DNA of 64,000 bases from Macrophomina tecta (taxonomy: Eukaryota > Ascomycota > Dothideomycetes > Botryosphaeriales > Botryosphaeriaceae): positions 3,038,001 through 3,102,000 of the forward strand of contig JAKSGN010000006.1 in NCBI GenBank assembly GCA_024180945.1, in the 5' to 3' direction. Shown in pieces: positions 1-10,126 of the stretch (within the stretch, counting starts at the first letter, position 1; every line of letters begins with the position of its first letter). The position numbers and the translations under genes are program-made. The notes beneath the pieces were generated by a model, which was not told the origin of the DNA, ran no database searches, and worked only from the letters and a program-made list of their open reading frames with translations.

Positions 1-242
1 TTTGAATGCCAGGCCTTTTGTCGCTTTCGGATGCCAAGGAACACAATGAGGCACGTCAGGTAACTTGTTGTCAGTTCTTTGTCATTGAAAGGAATCATCT
101 ATCTCCGGAAGTAATTCAAGCGGGTAAGAGGAAGGTGGGAAAAACACCAGCAGTGAAGCTTTTACAGTATCAAAACATGGAGCATACAGCGCTGCAAGTA
201 GAAGCACATCCTAATCAGATCTAAGGACTATGTCAAGAAGCG

Positions 243-3020
243 TTACGTATACTTGTCATTTAGCACCAGTCCTCCAACCGGAAACTATTCAGAAAAAGAC
301 AATCCGCGTTAGCAAGCCTGTTACGCCGGTCAAGCACTCAAATTTTTTAGGAAGAGAGGTACAGAATTGCACCACATACCTTTTCAACCGTGTAAGCCAC
401 ATCCTGAGGCATTCCGCCTCCAGGTGGAAAAACCTTGTCGATATCATTCATGGCTGCCTCTGTCTCCCGCACCAGCTGCGCCGGCGTCGGCCTGTCCTTG
501 CTGTTCGGCTCCATGCACTTGTAAACTGCCAAATGCGCACGCACGGAAATTAGCACTGCAAAATGCCCCGGTCTAGCAGATGTGACATCTGCTAAAAAAA
601 AAAAAAAAAAAAAAAAAAGGACACAGAGGTACGTCACAGAGAGGAGAGGGAGAAAAAGAAAAAAAAGAGTACCAAGGAGAAAAAAGCGCACTCACCCAAC
701 TCGACCAACCTCGCACTAAACGCCGGCCTCAACGCATGCCACGGCGGCAGCGGCTCCCACACGATCCCCGCCGCCCTCTCGCCCGGATCATCCCCCTGCC
801 TCCCACCTGCCCACACATCATCGTCCCTCCTCGTTCTCCACTTAGAGCGCGCCCTGGTCCCGAATCCAAACCGCAGCGGCTCGTGCGTGACGGGCGGGGC
901 CCCGACGCCGCCGCCGAAAGCAGCAGGACGTGTATCCGGCCGGACATCGCGGTCATTCTGCTCCGCATACAGCCAGCGCTCGCGGCCGACGGCGTCGACG
1001 CCGTTCCACGGCCACGGGCGGCGAGTCATGTGGCGGGGCAGGCGGTCCTCATAGGGCGGGAGGGCGCGCTCGTAGGGCGCGGGCGGCAGTTCCCAGAGCT
1101 GGGCGATGGGACGTGCTCGCGCGGCCAGGAGGCACCACATGGTGACGCCGAGTTGGTGGACGCTGAGAGCGATGCGCATCGGGCGCTTCTCTGGCAGCGG
1201 CCGGAGGTACGGGTTGCGGGGCGTGCCGGTGTTCAGGGGCCCTCGCATGCGTTGCTGGTTGACGAGCTTTTGGCGGTTGTGCGGGAGCATCTCCTGGATG
1301 TTGTCGTCGGCGTTAGAAAAGAAAAAAATTTGTCGGCTGGTTTGGGGGATTTCATTTTGGGGAGAATATGAGTGTGGACAGGGAGCAACAGAAGCAAAAG
1401 CCATTGTCGATGCTAAACAACTTACAAAAGGACGATAGCGAGTAGTGGCCCTGTCGAACAGTCGGTTCGGAATGTAAGCCGCTAAATCATGCTTCCTAAG
1501 GGCTACGGGATACTCAAGCGCTCCTCCAAAATCTGCTACGAGCGGCGTGGGGTAGTTATGGGACCATACGTGTGGGGCGTTGGGATCCGGTGCGCCCAGG
1601 AGTATGTTCGCCGGTTTAAGGTCGTACATGAAGATGGGTTGCTGATCGGTCCATGTCCTGTTCTTCGGTCCATCTGGATCTCTCTGTCCAGTCTCGAGGG
1701 TCAGGAGCGCCTCCGCCAAGCCGTGGAAGAGAAACCACGCGAAAGGCTCTGGGAAGACGGCACTAGGACGAGAGGTCGTGGGTGTCAGCGAACACGAAAA
1801 TATACTGTTCCTGGATCCCAGGAACTCAAGCAAAATTTAGAAAACAGGGATGATATGCACATACTCGTGCTGCTGGTAATATTGGATGAGGTTCCGAAGG
1901 TCCCCATGAGCCGCATATTCCAGCCATGTTCTCCCTGGCTGACCGTTCGAATTCCTTGGTCCCGTCCAGTCCCTAGAGGCGATGAGCCTGACAATATGCT
2001 TGCTCCCCTGGTTTTGAGGCAAAGCTCGAACCCTCCTGAGAAGATGGCGCTCTCTATCATTGACGGCGATGTTGACGGCATCGAGATTAGCTCTCACTAT
2101 ATCTTTCTTGAGCACGACGCGCTGGATAGACCAAAATCGTCAGTATCAAACAGCGAACAAAGCATAGTGAACGATCACATACTCTGTCGGTGATGCGGTG
2201 AGCAGTACTGATCTGTCGATAAACCACAGCCGTTCCAAATCCTCCCGATCCGAGCCTTGCGCCGTAAACCCACGTATGGGTCGCAATGTTGCCGACAGCC
2301 GCTGGAATTGCCAGAATGTCATTCGTTACCCTGGCTTCATCCGGCCGTGGTCCATTATTGCCCGGCTGGGGTTGCATCGGGAGGAAAAACGTGCGTTGTC
2401 CATTGAACCCCCTAGCATGATTTAGAGCCTCAGCCCGAAACTCATACTTCTCCTGTATCGAATCCGGCAGGCTCCTGTAGTCCCTCGCGTAGGCGCGCGT
2501 AAGGTTCCCTTGCACGCCGTTAGAGGCCAGCTTTAGCGATGGCAAAGAAAAGAGATTCCGTTGATATGACGAACCTTCAGTGACACTCCACCTCGGCGGA
2601 GCCCCGTATCCACCTCTCCTCGAGTAGTATCTCTCGTCAGCCGTCAGATAGGTATCAAGCGGCGTGACAGCGCCAACAGCCCCATATCTTGGCCAGCGAG
2701 CTTCCGAAGCGGCTTCCCAAGCCCTGCGACCAGGCGACGGAAGGTCCTTCCATAAATCCTTGAATAGCTGGTCCAGCGCAGCTAGCGGCATATATAATTT
2801 TAGTTTTGTATTAATTCCTTGCCGCTCTCACACGAGGGGGCTTACCCTTACCGCCGACGTCGATCCGACGTCGAAAACTCCTGGTTGTCGTCCAGTTTCC
2901 ACTACGGCGCCGATACTTGTTTGTATACACTTTTCGAAACAATTCCCGCCCCGGCCGCGGCCCTCCTGGTAGCGTTGCTGCCTCAGTATCTGCTGGGTCG
3001 ATGTAGGGTATGCTCGGCAT
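243..3020 (-). CDS. divergent serine/threonine protein kinase-like protein, 7 exons
   Basis: Predicted kinase of 715 residues. Exons (minus order): 3020-2852, 2781-2183, 2121-1865, 1762-1426, 1293-696, 525-380, 284-243; all junctions are GT-AG and phases close. A ~230-residue N-terminal extension precedes the kinase fold. Visible motifs: glycine loop GSGGFGTAV (~233-241), Lys in VVLKKD (~261), catalytic loop MYDLKPANILLG (D389, K391, N394), ADFGG (D419), RYRPFEM in place of APE, and a C-lobe end YKCMEPNSKDRP. The His-Arg of HRD is replaced by Met-Tyr, so it belongs to the HRD-divergent fungal kinases but keeps the catalytic Asp, Lys and Asn. The intron at 526-695 contains a 25-nt T tract on the coding strand. 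ATG 3020 is the first in-frame Met that gives the right phase; upstream coding (to about 3240) is possible but its splicing did not close. Substrate unknown. Confidence 0.8.
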
Positions 3021-3856
3021 CGTCAAAAAATCTTCCAAGGGGAGTGAGGAGAATAGTAGGGTTGGGCGGAGGACTCAGTGTGAACCTTACACAGGCCTTC
3101 AGCTCCTTGTTACACGTCTTGGCGAAGATATCGTGGTCGACGTTTTCGGTGAGGTACTTGAACAACTAACCTTGTTGCGGAATCTTGAAAGCTTCTGATT
3201 GTTTCGACGAATCCGAGTGGCCATTGCTTCTTGAAGTCATCTAGCTCCTTTGATATTACTGAATTGTAATCAGATATTCAAGAGTGGCGGGTAAAAGGAT
3301 CTGTCATGCAAGGGCGTTGGGTAGTAGACAAAGCAGCAGTCACCCGCCCGACAAACAAACTAAAGAAAGTGAGGACAAGTAGCACACGGAAGGCCGACAG
3401 AACCCAAACGCGGACATTTACTTCTCGATCAAATGCAATGGGCCAAGAAAGCAGATACAATCATTTGTCGATAGTATTTAAACCCAAAACAAACAGAACT
3501 TCAATATGTACAGAGATAAGAAGGCTGCTTGCGAGGGAGTCGCGCTTTTCCGAATTACCCCGAAAAGTAAATGCTTTCTGACTCTCGATGAACCCGCTTG
3601 GAAGGATGCACGACATTCAGAGCACGAAGAAGGAGAAGAAAAGAAATTCCAAAGGCACCTGGTTCCCGGCCTTTCTTCCACATTAGTTCGTAGCCTTTTA
3701 ACTCCCGCCAATCACCGAGTACGATGGCATTTCAACCCTAGAAAGTGGAACAAGAAGAGGAAGTCGAAAAAGGCGCACAACAGAGATTTTACGAAAGGAA
3801 CAGAAAAGAGATTCATCGCTATCATGCTCGGAATTCGCTTGCTGATAGGAAAGTAA
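3021..3856. other. intergenic, kinase 5' region and TM9SF 3' region
   Basis: No gene is supported here. Two short open stretches on the minus strand (3163-2983 and 3236-3100) could be upstream exons of the kinase, but neither joins in phase to the exon that starts at 3020. The rest (3250-3856) is ordinary non-coding sequence, presumably the kinase promoter and the TM9SF 3' UTR. Confidence 0.5.
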
Positions 3857-6180
3857 TCAGTCCGCCTTAATAGCTCTGTTGAGTATTGTCATTAGCACGC
3901 GAAGAATGTACTTAGAGGGTATGCCAACGCACCCGTAGATCCTGCGCACGAATGCGTACGCTGCCAGAAAGCCAATCGTGCCAGTAAGCAGGCCGTACAC
4001 GAGACAAGCGAGGAAGCTGTAGGCGAAAAAGAGCATGCTGGATACGAAACCCGTGATATGGAGCTTGAAGAAGTAGTACCACGTGCAGGCCAGGAAAACC
4101 CAGAGGGCAGAGCCACCACCGACGAAGAAGGATTGCCACCACCAGTGGTAGTTCTGTGGCACGTCAGCATATTTGGGGCAATGAGTCGCGGCGAACGTAC
4201 CTCAGAACACAGCTGGTTATATGTCGCGATGATCGTGACCTCCACTACAGTAATGAACAAGATCAGGCATACAGCGGCCAAGAAACCATAGACGTAGTAA
4301 TAACCACTCTTGTCTTGCCACAAGCTCTTGAAAACGAACAGAAGCTCGATGAAAATGACAGCAAAGGGCAGGAGGCCGGCAAGAAGAACGAATTGAAGGT
4401 TCTTCATATACCAAGCCTGAGGGGGGATCTGGCGAGGAATGGCATTGGTCTTCACAGGATGAGACCATGCCCCGACCTTCTCGAAGCCATACCAGCTGCC
4501 GACGTAAACGAGAGGAAGCTGAACGAGAAGCCAGAGGACCAGCAGTGCAACCAAGGTTCCGAACGGGATAGCTGTGCTCGAGGCTTGCGCCCAGACGAAG
4601 AGGTTGAGAATGAAGATTGTGGCGAAAAGAAGACCAGGAATGAGGGTGCCGGTCTACCATCATCAGTATCCACCAAGACAAGTAGCCGGAATCTACTTAC
4701 CACGATGACGTTCTTTTGCCAGCGCTGACCGCCGAAGGTCTTGTAAACACGGGCAGAGAAGTAGCCAGAGAAGATGCCGGCAATGATGAAAAGAGCGATA
4801 CCAACGCTAATGAAGCCGCCACGGAAGCTAGGGTTCAGTACACCCAAAGCGCTCAGAATCAGCAGGCCAGTAGCCATGAAGACCAATTGTGAGCCAGATC
4901 CGACAAGTGGAGCAAGCAGGCCACCATAAGCCGGAGCCCGGAATACGTCACCGTGAAGCAGCTTCCAGCCCGTGATATCCTCGAGCGGCTCCTCATCGGA
5001 TGAGATGTCGGCGTCGCCATCGTCATCATCAATCGGTCCCAAAAGACCGCCTTTCTCAGCGCTCTTCCGGGGAGACTTGGGCTTCGACCGCGGCATCTTG
5101 GGCTTTTCGATATCACTCGAACCCTTGATATCACCGCGGACGGTCCTGGTGAAGATGACGGCAACTGCAGCGGTCAGAATGGCAGAAATCAAAAGGGAAT
5201 TGATGATGGCAATCCAGTGGATCTTGGAGCTGTCCTCCTGGTTGACAAAGTACATGTCCCAGCGGTTCTGCCACTCAAGCTTGTCGTCCTCGCGGAAATA
5301 GACCGAGTAAGTGTACGGAATGGTGAGGGTTGCGTCATCATCAATGTCCTCCTCGGCCGGAATGTATGAAGAGTCCGCATATCTGCTGTGCAAGTCCGTA
5401 TTGTTGGGTTGGATGTGGAGTTCAAGGCCCTTTTCGACGTTGTGGAGATCCTTGGGGAGACCCTGCTTGTCGCGATTGCCGGCCTCGATGCTCTTGGTGT
5501 AAACTTCGAATCCGACAATGACCTTCTTGCCGCGCTCTCCATCACGGCCTGGAGCAGTGCGGTAGCGAATGACCAGGGTGACATGGTTGTTGACGTAGTA
5601 GTGGGGCTTTCCAGTGGCCGGGTCGAAGTCCTCATAGCCCATCTTGAACCCAGCAGCGTAGTATTTGCGCGACTTGTCGGTGGTGACGAAGCTGGTCGCA
5701 CCCGGCAGGTTGTCCACAATCCACTCGGCAACATAACCGTCCTTGACGATCTCCTTTGCCCTTTCCACGCCGCGTCTGTCCACCTTGACGGAGCACAGGT
5801 ACCGAGCCTCCTCATCCACGCCCATGACCAGCTCGTAGTCGGACAAGGTTATGCGATCGCCGCGGAGGATTTCGCCGAGGTTTAGAGACAGGGTAGCGCC
5901 GCTGGCGCCAGGAGAGCGGCGGCCGGTGGGCGGGCACACGAACGGAAGCTCGGCATAGGCATACTGCAGCTGGGTCTTGTCCGAATAGACCTTGTTCACG
6001 AAGAGAGGGATGGTCTCGCCGTCGGCATAGCTTTTGATGGACCAGCCTGTCGCCAAGGTTACTCTACGGTGACGGTTCACGCAAGCTTGGCAGCGTACCT
6101 GGGATGTAGAAGGCGTGCGCGAGGTTCACGGCGAGGGCCAAGAGGGCCAGCAGGCGGGGAAATCGGACGTCAGCGTGCAT
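3857..6180 (-). CDS. transmembrane 9 superfamily (EMP70/TM9SF) protein
   Basis: Endosome/Golgi nonaspanin of 725 residues. Exons: 6180-6099, 6046-4701, 4653-4201, 4153-3857; the three introns are 52, 47 and 47 bp. An N-terminal signal peptide (first ~25 residues) is followed by the family hallmark FYIPG...GETIPLFVNKVYS, a large lumenal domain (~30-300), then nine hydrophobic segments. The first TM ends in a long acidic cytosolic loop (~340-390, DDDDGDADISSDEEPLED). The protein ends in Lys-Ala-Asp, which fits the KXD/E COPI-binding Golgi retention signal known for TM9 proteins. Members act in endomembrane sorting and adhesion. ATG 6180 is preferred over longer reading because it places the signal peptide at the N terminus. 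Family assignment is very secure; the exact paralogue is not determined. Confidence 0.95.
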
Positions 6181-7085
6181 GGTCTGGAGCCAGGCGTGCA
6201 GCTCTGAGCAGATAAGACGGCGGAGAAGCTGGGGCGGCCAGCGGGTTTTGAAGACAGGTACGCAGGGCGCAGGCGGGGCGCAGGCAGCTGTGCGAGGTCG
6301 CGATCTGATGTCAGCGAGGGTGCGCGATACGAGGAGCCGTGTGCGAGCCCAAGTGGCCAGAAGCTCGCAGGACGCCGACGCGGAGCAATCAAGGGCGCGC
6401 GGACACGGCGCAGGAGGCAGAAGAGGAGAAGAACGAGCGGAAGTGGCAGCGAGTACCGTGGCGGGCAGCGAGGGAGCCCTAAGTGAGGACAAGGCAGATA
6501 GACTTTGGCGGACGGGGCGGAGAGAGGCGGGCGCGACCAGAAGGTTGACGCGGCTGTTTGCTGCTGCTGCTGCTGCCCTCCCCCCTCAGGCCGCCGCCGC
6601 AGAGCCCACCGGTGCGCCCCGCCCGCCGTTCTTGCGACTCGTGAAACGCCGAAATTTCGACCCTATCTGCACCTCATCAATGCGACGCTCCGTCGCCAGA
6701 ACGTGCACCCGGCCCTCGACCGCGACGCCGCTGGCCAGACGAGGCAGGGTTGTCGCGCCGCCGTCCCGGCCGTTCCGCCAGATCGGCAGCGCATCATCCG
6801 CCACAACGCCCCCCCCCGCCGCTCGCGTCGCCTCGTCTCACGTTCTTCACGAATCACAGCCCATCGTCGCTCAACAATCAATTGCTTTGCTGCTGCCTCG
6901 GGAGACAGCACCGCAATATAACAACTACTACTAATACTACTACTACAGTGGCCGAGCCTGGCTCGTGTCGCATCGCATCCCAACGCTCTCGAGCTCAGCC
7001 CGCAGAAGGCTTTGTAAAAGGTGAATCAGGTATTAAGAAGCAAACTCATGGTTCCCCATCGCAGACGGCATTACGGACACCCCAT
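6181..7085. other. GC-rich intergenic region upstream of TM9SF
   Basis: GC-rich sequence between the TM9SF start and the HsbA-like stop. Open frames on both strands are long because of base composition and have no recognisable protein character. It contains a (TGC)6 microsatellite near 6560. Presumably the TM9SF promoter and 5' leader. Confidence 0.5.
6560..6577. repeat. (TGC)6 trinucleotide microsatellite
   Basis: Six TGC units in the TM9SF upstream region, next to a CCG-rich tract at 6590-6602. Not inside any supported coding region. Confidence 0.9.
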
Positions 7086-7830
7086 TTACAAGATACCGAG
7101 GAGGCCGTCCTTGCTGTTGCCGAGGCTGCCGGACAGGAGACCGCTGAGCACACCGTTGCTGCCGACGAGGCCGCTGAGGGCGTTGCTGAGGCCAAGAGTG
7201 GACAGGACGCCGCCAAGGAGGCCCTCGACAAGGTTAAGGACACCGCCGACGAGGCTCTCGACACCGTTGAGGAGACCGGAGAGGGTGTCGGTGAGAGGGG
7301 AAGCGAGGTTGAGGAGAGAGCCTGGGTGCGCCTGTTAGTCGCCGCTCCCTGCGCAAGATGGCTCGCGTCACTTACCGAGACCGAGGGTGCCGTTGACGTT
7401 GTTCAGAGCGCCGTTGACCTCAAGGAGGACGTTGCTGAGGACACCGGCGATGGCGTTGGCGTCGACCTGGCGCGCGCGGAGAGCGCCGGTCTGGCCGGAG
7501 AGCTGGGTGACCTTGGTCACGGTGCTCTGGACGAGCGTGGTGAGCTCGCTGACCTGGTTCTGGTAGTTGGTGGCAGCGGTCTGGTTCTGCGCCAGAGTCG
7601 ACAGAGGGCCGAGGGTCGAGGCGGTCGAGTCTTGATTGGTGTTAGCAGACGCCTCCGGTCCACGGGCCCGGGTTGCACTCACTAATCGCGCCGGTGTACT
7701 GCTGGACCTGGGTGTACAGGCCCTCGACGATGGTCAGGACGGAGCCGACATCCTGGCGCTTCTCGACCACAGGGGCGGCGATGGAGCCAACGAAAAGGCT
7801 GGAAAGAGCGAAGGCGGAGAAGAACTTCAT
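7086..7830 (-). CDS. small secreted HsbA-like cell-surface protein
   Basis: Predicted secreted protein of 212 residues. Exons: 7830-7683, 7630-7376, 7321-7086; introns of 52 and 54 bp with branch sites CTAAC. The signal peptide MKFFSAFALSSLFVGSIAA is followed by a KR dibasic site (VVEKRQD). The middle (~25-130) is a Gln/Asn/Thr-rich helical region with LYTQVQQYTGAIN and VLSNVLLEVNGAL, resembling hydrophobic-surface-binding protein A (HsbA) proteins of ascomycetes. The last exon adds an unusual Gly/Leu/Ser-rich tail of LL-G-V repeats ending LLGIL. HsbA proteins bind hydrophobic surfaces and recruit cutinases; for this gene that is inference from weak similarity. ATG 7830 is strongly supported by the signal peptide. 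Confidence 0.7.
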
Positions 7831-10126
7831 TGTGGCTGTTGTCGAAAGAGTGACGAGGGTTGGTTTGGTGAGGTGAGAAGAGAACGTCGGGTTGATGCTC
7901 CTGAGCAGGCTGTGGTGGATGAAGTATCTGTCAGGCGGGCAACTCGTCTTTCTTATATCTGCTTTTCCCACCAAACTTTTCCCTCTACTACTCGCAACTA
8001 AACCACAATGACGACGGACATGGGTCAAGCACATGGCACAGCTGCACCGCCGACGATCGTATTCTCCTCAGACGCCCCGTCAGCCTGTCCTCCCATTCGT
8101 TCCGACTGGCGCCCGGTCGCCGCGCAGGGTCGGTGAAAGTGGCCGTGCCCTTCCACGCATCCCCATTCTGTCCCGCGGGGAGCCCGCCGCATTGGTTCTA
8201 CTGGACGCTTGGCCGCGCGTGGTGGCCTGAATGTGCCCATTTCCGGTAGGCTTGGGCGATAAGAGGAGGATCCGCGGAGTTTCAGTTGCCTTATCTTGGT
8301 AACCAATCTCCCCTCTCCCGAGTCAAAGCAAATCGACTGTTGAAGATCATCGGCCGTACCTGTCATGAGAGCTTGACTCGCCCGTCTCCGTGCTTCTTCG
8401 CCTTCACCACCCTCCCCGCCGCATGACACCAGCCGCGACAAACTTCTGACAATCGACATCACAGATGGCTCCTCCTCTCAATGCTCGCAATCACCTGCCA
8501 GCACCATCCAATTGCCCGTGGCGGTGAAACAGAGGCGCAGATGTTGAGGCTCAGGTGTTCGAACGCTTATAGGGATCGCCAGATCGCCGTGAATTTTCCG
8601 AAATACTCGCCGCGACCAATCCCGGTCGACTTTTGCAAAAGAGATTGGATGCTCATCACAGAAAAGAAAAACGGCGTGCGAACGTGGCTTGCATACGTCA
8701 TTAGCCCATACAGGGCTGAATCGCCAGTTTGATAACGCGGCCCACTCGCGCGGCAAGCTCAGATGTCTCTTCGGCTCGCCGCAGCTTTTGGGGCCCCCAG
8801 GCACCTAAACCAATGCGGCCGCCCTCTCAAATGATTGGAATGAATTGAGAATGATGAGCCCTCCCTTTTTCCGTCTCCCAATGAAAGAGCGGTATGGCGT
8901 TCGTGGAAGCATTGGCACCCATCGGCGGAATCCCCTTTCCATCCGCCGCCCTCTCAGCCGCCCATTTGCTACTCCTGGTGGGATGCGCGAGGCACTATCG
9001 CCCTCGCAGCGTTTGGCGTCGGGTCACTTGACAGCTGATCTTTGGCGCGCTAGCCTTTACGCTTATCGCCCGCCGTCCCCTATAGCCCGCGGGTACTAAT
9101 TGTTTGATCTGCCTTCTCGGAGCCTCCTCTACCCACGGCCCCGGAGACGCGGCAAACGTGCATTGACGAGAAGAAAAGCCTCACCGGGGGAAGCCACAAC
9201 CGCCGCAAAGGCGGAAAACAAGCAATTCGCCAAATCTCTTTCTCTGCGCCCCCATGCTTGTGCGCGCAAATACTTTCATTTGCGAGCGGAAGACGCCATC
9301 AAACGGCATGTCGGAGAGGGGCCGAGTGCGGGGAAGGGTTCTCAGAGACAGGAAGCAAAAGGGGCGCCCCCCCTGTCGGGGCCCGGTGACGTATGGGGAT
9401 AATTAACCGAGTTGGTTCCTGAGAGGGAGAGATGGGACGGGTGCCGGGTGCCTGGTGCCAGGGACAGGTAGGGTCTCTGCACCAACAGCCGCTAAGCAAG
9501 CCACCGGCCGACGATCCCCACGCGGAGAAAAGGAAAATATGCAGTAGTTTAGTGCGGCGTTGAGCGAAACAAAAATTCCGGACCGCGCTTGGCAGTCGTC
9601 ACTCTTGGCACGTCTCAAAAGACCAACTACCTCACCAGATCATCACCACCCCGCCTCTTTTTCAACGTAGTTAGAAAGGTGATACGCTCTCCGCCATACC
9701 GCATTGTGATATGGCCCACTCACGTCACATTTCGCGATCACCTCCTCGACACATGAGGGACTTTCCACCGCATTCGGCGCTCCCGATACCCTTTCAACGA
9801 GGTTCAGCATCGTCCAGTCAAAAACAGGCAGAGACAAGAGTAACTATTACATAAGAAGAGATTTATTTACTGCAGCCCAGACCGACCTGAACCAGCTTGC
9901 GCCCATCCTTTTTCACTCATACAAGATATGAAACCAAATTCCCCGGCACCGATCATTTGATTGAGAAGGAGTCCCGAGCGTACCTCCTCCCTCTCCCCAC
10001 ACGCAAAACGTTGACGCCTCGTCCACCACGCATGAAAAACGTTCATTTCCAAAAAGCGCGGCCTCATGATCCCAATCAGTCCAATTCCAACCCAACCCCA
10101 CCCACCCACCCACCCGCTCACACCGC
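7831..10126. other. 2.3-kb intergenic region
   Basis: No gene recognised. Open frames here (for example 8478-8804 minus, 8845-9099 plus, 9643-9837 minus) show no signal peptide, domain or splice-consistent extension. A (CCCA)n tract lies at about 10096-10116, just beyond the stop of the next gene. The left part must contain the HsbA-like gene promoter. Confidence 0.5.
7951..7960 (-). promoter_or_regulatory. TATA-like element of the HsbA-like gene
   Basis: AGATATAAGA on the minus strand, about 120-130 bp upstream of the ATG at 7830. Spacing fits a 5' UTR of roughly 90 nt. Position and sequence only; no transcript data. Confidence 0.35.

Noticed and set aside
6179..6934. 251-codon plus-strand frame upstream of TM9SF
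   Set aside because: Arg/Ala-rich translation of GC-rich leader DNA with no domain.
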